Positions 60,721-64,000 of a DNA stretch of 64,000 bases are shown one piece after another. Origin of the DNA: Gymnorhina tibicen (lineage: Eukaryota; Chordata; Aves; Passeriformes; Artamidae); NCBI GenBank assembly GCA_013399875.1, contig VXAZ01003272.1, positions 716,394 through 780,393 of the forward strand, in the 5' to 3' direction. How positions within the stretch are numbered: the stretch's first letter is position 1; each line of letters begins with the position of its first letter. The position numbers were made by a program, and so were the translations under genes. Under the pieces are notes generated by a model. The model ran no database searches, had not been told where the DNA came from, and saw only the letters and a program-made list of their open reading frames with translations.

Positions 60721-62984
60721 TTTAGGGTTTCTTTCTGAACGTATATAGTTCAGCATTTAAACCCAGCAGGATCTGGTTTATAAAAAGTTTTTGAATTTGC
60801 TGTTGATGAAGTTGCTCACAAACAACTCTGAGAAAGAGGCCCTGAGAGCACCTCGTTCTCTGTGATTTTGTATTAACATCTCTGTACACCCCTCTCTCCT
60901 TCCATTTCCTCTTTTCTCCTTTTGCACGTCTAAGTTCTGCCGCTCTTCTAGACGAAGTGACCCTTCCTTGCTCTGTGTATGGGTTTCAGAGAAGCACCCA
61001 GCAGAATAATTAACTGCAGATAATAGCTGTGCTTTCATTCCAAAGCAGTGGCCTCGCTGGCAGACGCACTGCAATAGCCATGGGATCAGCTATTCAGCTG
61101 TAGCGACAGCCAGGAATTACCCCAGGGTGAGCAAGGCCAGCGAAGCATTTTTTAAATCGTGCAGTGACACAATGTCAAGGAAAGGAGCAGGGAGAAGTTT
61201 GGAATGTTTTTGGTGATGTGAACACTAGCATGGACTAGCGCTGGTTTGTATAAATGCCCCTAGCACTTCATAGCACTTATTTGATACAGCATAATCCTGT
61301 TCCTGCTCTGTCCGTCCCCTGCTGCCAGCAGAGGGAAGAGCCCCGAGCAGCTCTCTGCAGCTAATCCCTGGACACCCCCTTGGAACAAGGCAGACTTGTA
61401 GCCAGTGAATATTGTGAAATGCTGCTTGGAGTTGCTCATGGGTTGTGAATGTTTGAGCCAGGCCAGCCCAGAGCTGCACTGACTCACGTAAGGATTCTCC
61501 GGAGGTTCTGAGCCTCGCTCAGAGCCAGCACATGCTGGCTTCTTTCTGCTGGCCCTGGGGGCTCTTACAGCCAGCAAACTGCAGCTTTGGGTTACTCAAT
61601 GACGTTACCATGCTGCTGCCTTTCTCACTTTTTTTTTTAAGAAGAAAAGTATTTCGCAATTTGTTATTTCTTTATGTCTCTCTTTCTGTACCTACTCCTC
61701 CAACAGTTGAAGTTTCTTCCTCAGTGTGCTTTCTGCTCATTAACGTAGTAGATTTGAGGCCAGAGGAGATAATTAGCTCATTTACTCTGGTCTTTGTACA
61801 ACAGAGGAATATAATTTAATCTAATTTCACACACCTTCAAACAGTGAGGATTTCCAGCCTTTACACCATTGGGGTCCAAATGCTGGTCTTTGAACCTTCC
61901 AGTCCACGTTTTGTGTGTTATGGACACAAAGGCAAATTGGGACATGTAAAACCCCAGGGGTTTGCAAGCTTGTTAGAAATTGTTTGATAGCACCTTCTCT
62001 TTTCAGGCCAGGCTGGAAGGGCCCTTGTCCTTGTGTCTGAGGCCAGAGTGGGAGGGGTGGAAAGCTGTGTTCTGTCTGCAAGCTGCCAACTCATCCCCTC
62101 TGCTCAGTAAATGTATCTTTCTGAAATTCAGTCTAAACTTGGGGGGATAAAGAAGCTACACTTTTTTTCCTCGAGACTCTTGCTGTGTTTATTTTCCTTG
62201 CAAGTGGCACACGCGGGGTGATTTTTCAGATGAGTTTTCAGTTCTTCCCGGGTGAGGTGTGGCTGTGGGATGCAGGGTGTCACGCCCCAGGCTGTCACAC
62301 ACTGCCAGGGCCTGCAGCGGGTGACTCAGGCTGATTTATGGGTTTTCCATTCTCTTCCTTTACGGATGCAGCTGCTAAGCCTGCACAGGGCTGCTTGGCT
62401 GGGAGGCTCACAAACTTGGTGCCATCTTTCTCCACCAAGTCTTTACTCACTGCAATAAGCTCTCATGAGTGAAAGGGCTTTTGTTCTTTTTGCGTGTCTC
62501 GGAAATGCCTTTGGGGATCCAGGCTATGGAACTTTTCCCCAGGCTGCTGGAGCACCGGGATCTGCTGCTTTCGCATTCCTGTATTCTGACACAGTGAATT
62601 CAGTTCTACCCACTTCTTTTGCTTTGTCTTCTCTTTTTAAGGCCAGCCGGTTATGTTCCTCCTCCTCAGAGTTGTCACTCTATACAGCACTCCTGGCAAA
62701 TTAGGAACAGTTAGGGCCAGTCACACATTTAAGTCCAAGGTAGCTCATCTGTGCAATAGTGCTTGCCATTAAAAATTATGCTATTTTTAGTCTACACTGT
62801 TAATAATTCACAAAGCTCCTGTTTGTTTTGAGAACCTCCTGGGGATGGAGAAAGTTCAGCCTCAGTTTGTGAAGGCTGAAGAGAAGGTGAAAGGAAAAAG
62901 CAGAATGGAAGAAAGAAGGAGAGGCCAAAGAAGGTTGAAGAGGAAAAGGGCTCACAGCACAATGAATGGTGAGCAGCAGAGGAA
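60721..62984. other. Upstream flank of WSB1, no gene recognised
   Basis: Moderate-GC unique sequence. A CTCF-like word GCCAGCAGAGGGAAG near 61325-61338 matches the core except that the final GGC is GGA. No frame resembles a known protein. Confidence 0.5.
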
Positions 62985-63069
62985 TTAGACAGGAAAGTGC
63001 TGCCAGGAGTTGGACTTCAATAATCCTTGTGGGTTCCTTCCAATTCAGGACATTCTGTGATTCTGTGAT
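62985..63069 (+). mobile_element. CR1 LINE 3' end
   Basis: The word order TTGGACTTCAATAATCCTTG, TGGGTTCCTTCCAATTCAGG, then CATTCTGTGATTCTGTGAT is the 3' untranslated end of a CR1 element, ending in two units of the 8-base ATTCTGTG tail. It is well preserved compared with the copy near 1.76 kb and is 5'-truncated as usual. No coding part of the reverse transcriptase remains. Confidence 0.88.
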
Positions 63070-64000
63070 CCTAAGGAGGTCCAAGGGACAGCCCCCCCAA
63101 GCTGAAGGGTTAAAAAACTCGACACACCAACAAAGCAACAGCCCAGCCCTGCAAGGAGCTGCTAGAGTGAACGAGACCTTGCGTACGAGGCTTTACCACC
63201 TCATGGTCTGTAAATACATTTTCAAAACCCTCAGCAGCCTTTGCCCCTGTCTCCTGCCCTCCTTGCCGCAGTTGTTCCTGCCGTGAGGTGCTGCTGGGCC
63301 TGGCACCGTTTCAGCTGTTGCTTCATTTCACGTACGTGTTGTTGTTTGCCTGGTGGCTACGAGCACTATTGGCACCACTGTGGCCCTGGAGAGTTTGCAG
63401 TCTAAACAGACAAGGCAAACAGCAGTTGAGAGGAGGAACAGGGGGATGAGGCCACTTTCTCAGGGTCATCATAGAGCAGCCGGGAGTATAACTGTGTGAT
63501 TTTCCCACAGGCATCAGATAGGACTGCCTCCCTTTCTGGAATGCTGGGCTGTCATTTCTCTCTCCCTCTTTTCTCCATTGCTTTGTGACATATTTACCAT
63601 TGCTTCTTGTGATAAATTTTAGGTGATTCTAAATTGATGTACATCTGGTACTTAAGGGGTTAATTTGTGAAGGTCTGCTAAAAGAGTGTGCAGTGGAAAA
63701 GCTGCACAGATGGAATATCAGACTATGGGAATTTTTTCTTTTGGTCTCGTTGGGATTTTATAATTTTTGGAGCATGTCTTTGGGTATAATAAATAGAGCA
63801 GATGGCTCAGTGTATGTGGGGAATTCAGTGCTTCCATGATGAGTAGCTGCACTGAAATAACAGAGACAGAAGTTTGGGGTTATTCCTTTTAGATTCAAAC
63901 CATCTCTTCTCTGTAAGGCAGCCATGAGTGCCTTGTAAGGGAGCTACTTTCATAAATATCTGTGCTAAATTTACCCTCTGAGGGTATGAGAGGTCTTATC
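63070..64000. other. Flanking DNA, nothing recognised
   Basis: Unique sequence to the right edge of the window, with no recognised exon, repeat or RNA gene. Confidence 0.5.

Noticed and set aside
59987..60748. Open frames of 180-231 codons across 60.0-60.7 kb
   Set aside because: They run through the second assembly gap and CpG-rich DNA; the real gene here is WSB1 on the minus strand, spliced.
61325..61338. CTCF-like word CCAGCAGAGGGAAG
   Set aside because: The conserved GGC is GGA, so I kept it only as a note in the flank description.
1..64000. CRISPR arrays, operons, phage or bacterial insertion sequences
   Set aside because: The window is vertebrate nuclear DNA with spliced genes; no spaced direct repeats or bacterial gene organisation are present.

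Overview
This window is vertebrate nuclear DNA, almost certainly from a bird and probably a neoavian. Spliced vertebrate exons with long introns, a CR1 LINE 3' end with its tandem 8-bp tail, a second CR1 3' end with an ATTCT-type tail, a fragment resembling avian endogenous-retrovirus LTRs, and assembly gaps sitting in very GC-rich islands all point this way. There is no prokaryotic gene organisation, no CRISPR array and no recognisable tRNA or rRNA gene. Only two protein-coding genes can be supported, both on the minus strand.

Layout. Positions 1-1051 are KSR1 intron, followed by one KSR1 coding exon (1052-1192, part of the CA1 domain). About 26 kb of first-intron sequence (1193 to ~27.3 kb) follows, in which I find no exon. 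A CpG-rich block (~27.3-28.6 kb) is interrupted by an 816-base gap (27570-28385) that probably hides KSR1 exon 1 and its promoter. From ~28.6 to 52.26 kb is a ~24 kb intergenic interval with no recognisable coding gene. It holds an LTR fragment (31.4 kb), two GC-rich islands (41.5-41.9 and 46.85-47.3 kb), and clusters of GATA and homeodomain-type motifs. The second island contains a 24-bp minisatellite carrying three full NRF1 consensus sites, flanked by a very good CTCF core.

WSB1 occupies 52.26 to ~60.5 kb. I could place exons 2-9 to the base. They splice in frame to 407 codons plus stop, with one further residue split across the first junction. Exon 1 (about 13 residues in human) is not visible and probably lies in the 281-base gap at 60248-60528. 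Its last intron uses a GC donor (GC-AG). From 60.53 to 64 kb is upstream flank with one CR1 copy.

The order WSB1 then KSR1, same strand, matches the mammalian arrangement, so this is conserved synteny. WSB1 is the WD40/SOCS-box substrate receptor of an Elongin B/C-Cullin 5 ubiquitin ligase. KSR1 is the RAF/MEK/ERK scaffold pseudokinase. Nothing in the sequence ties the two functionally beyond linkage. I did not find a novel gene system. The points most worth checking are the NRF1/CTCF minisatellite island, the GC-AG intron, and the two gaps that probably remove both first exons.
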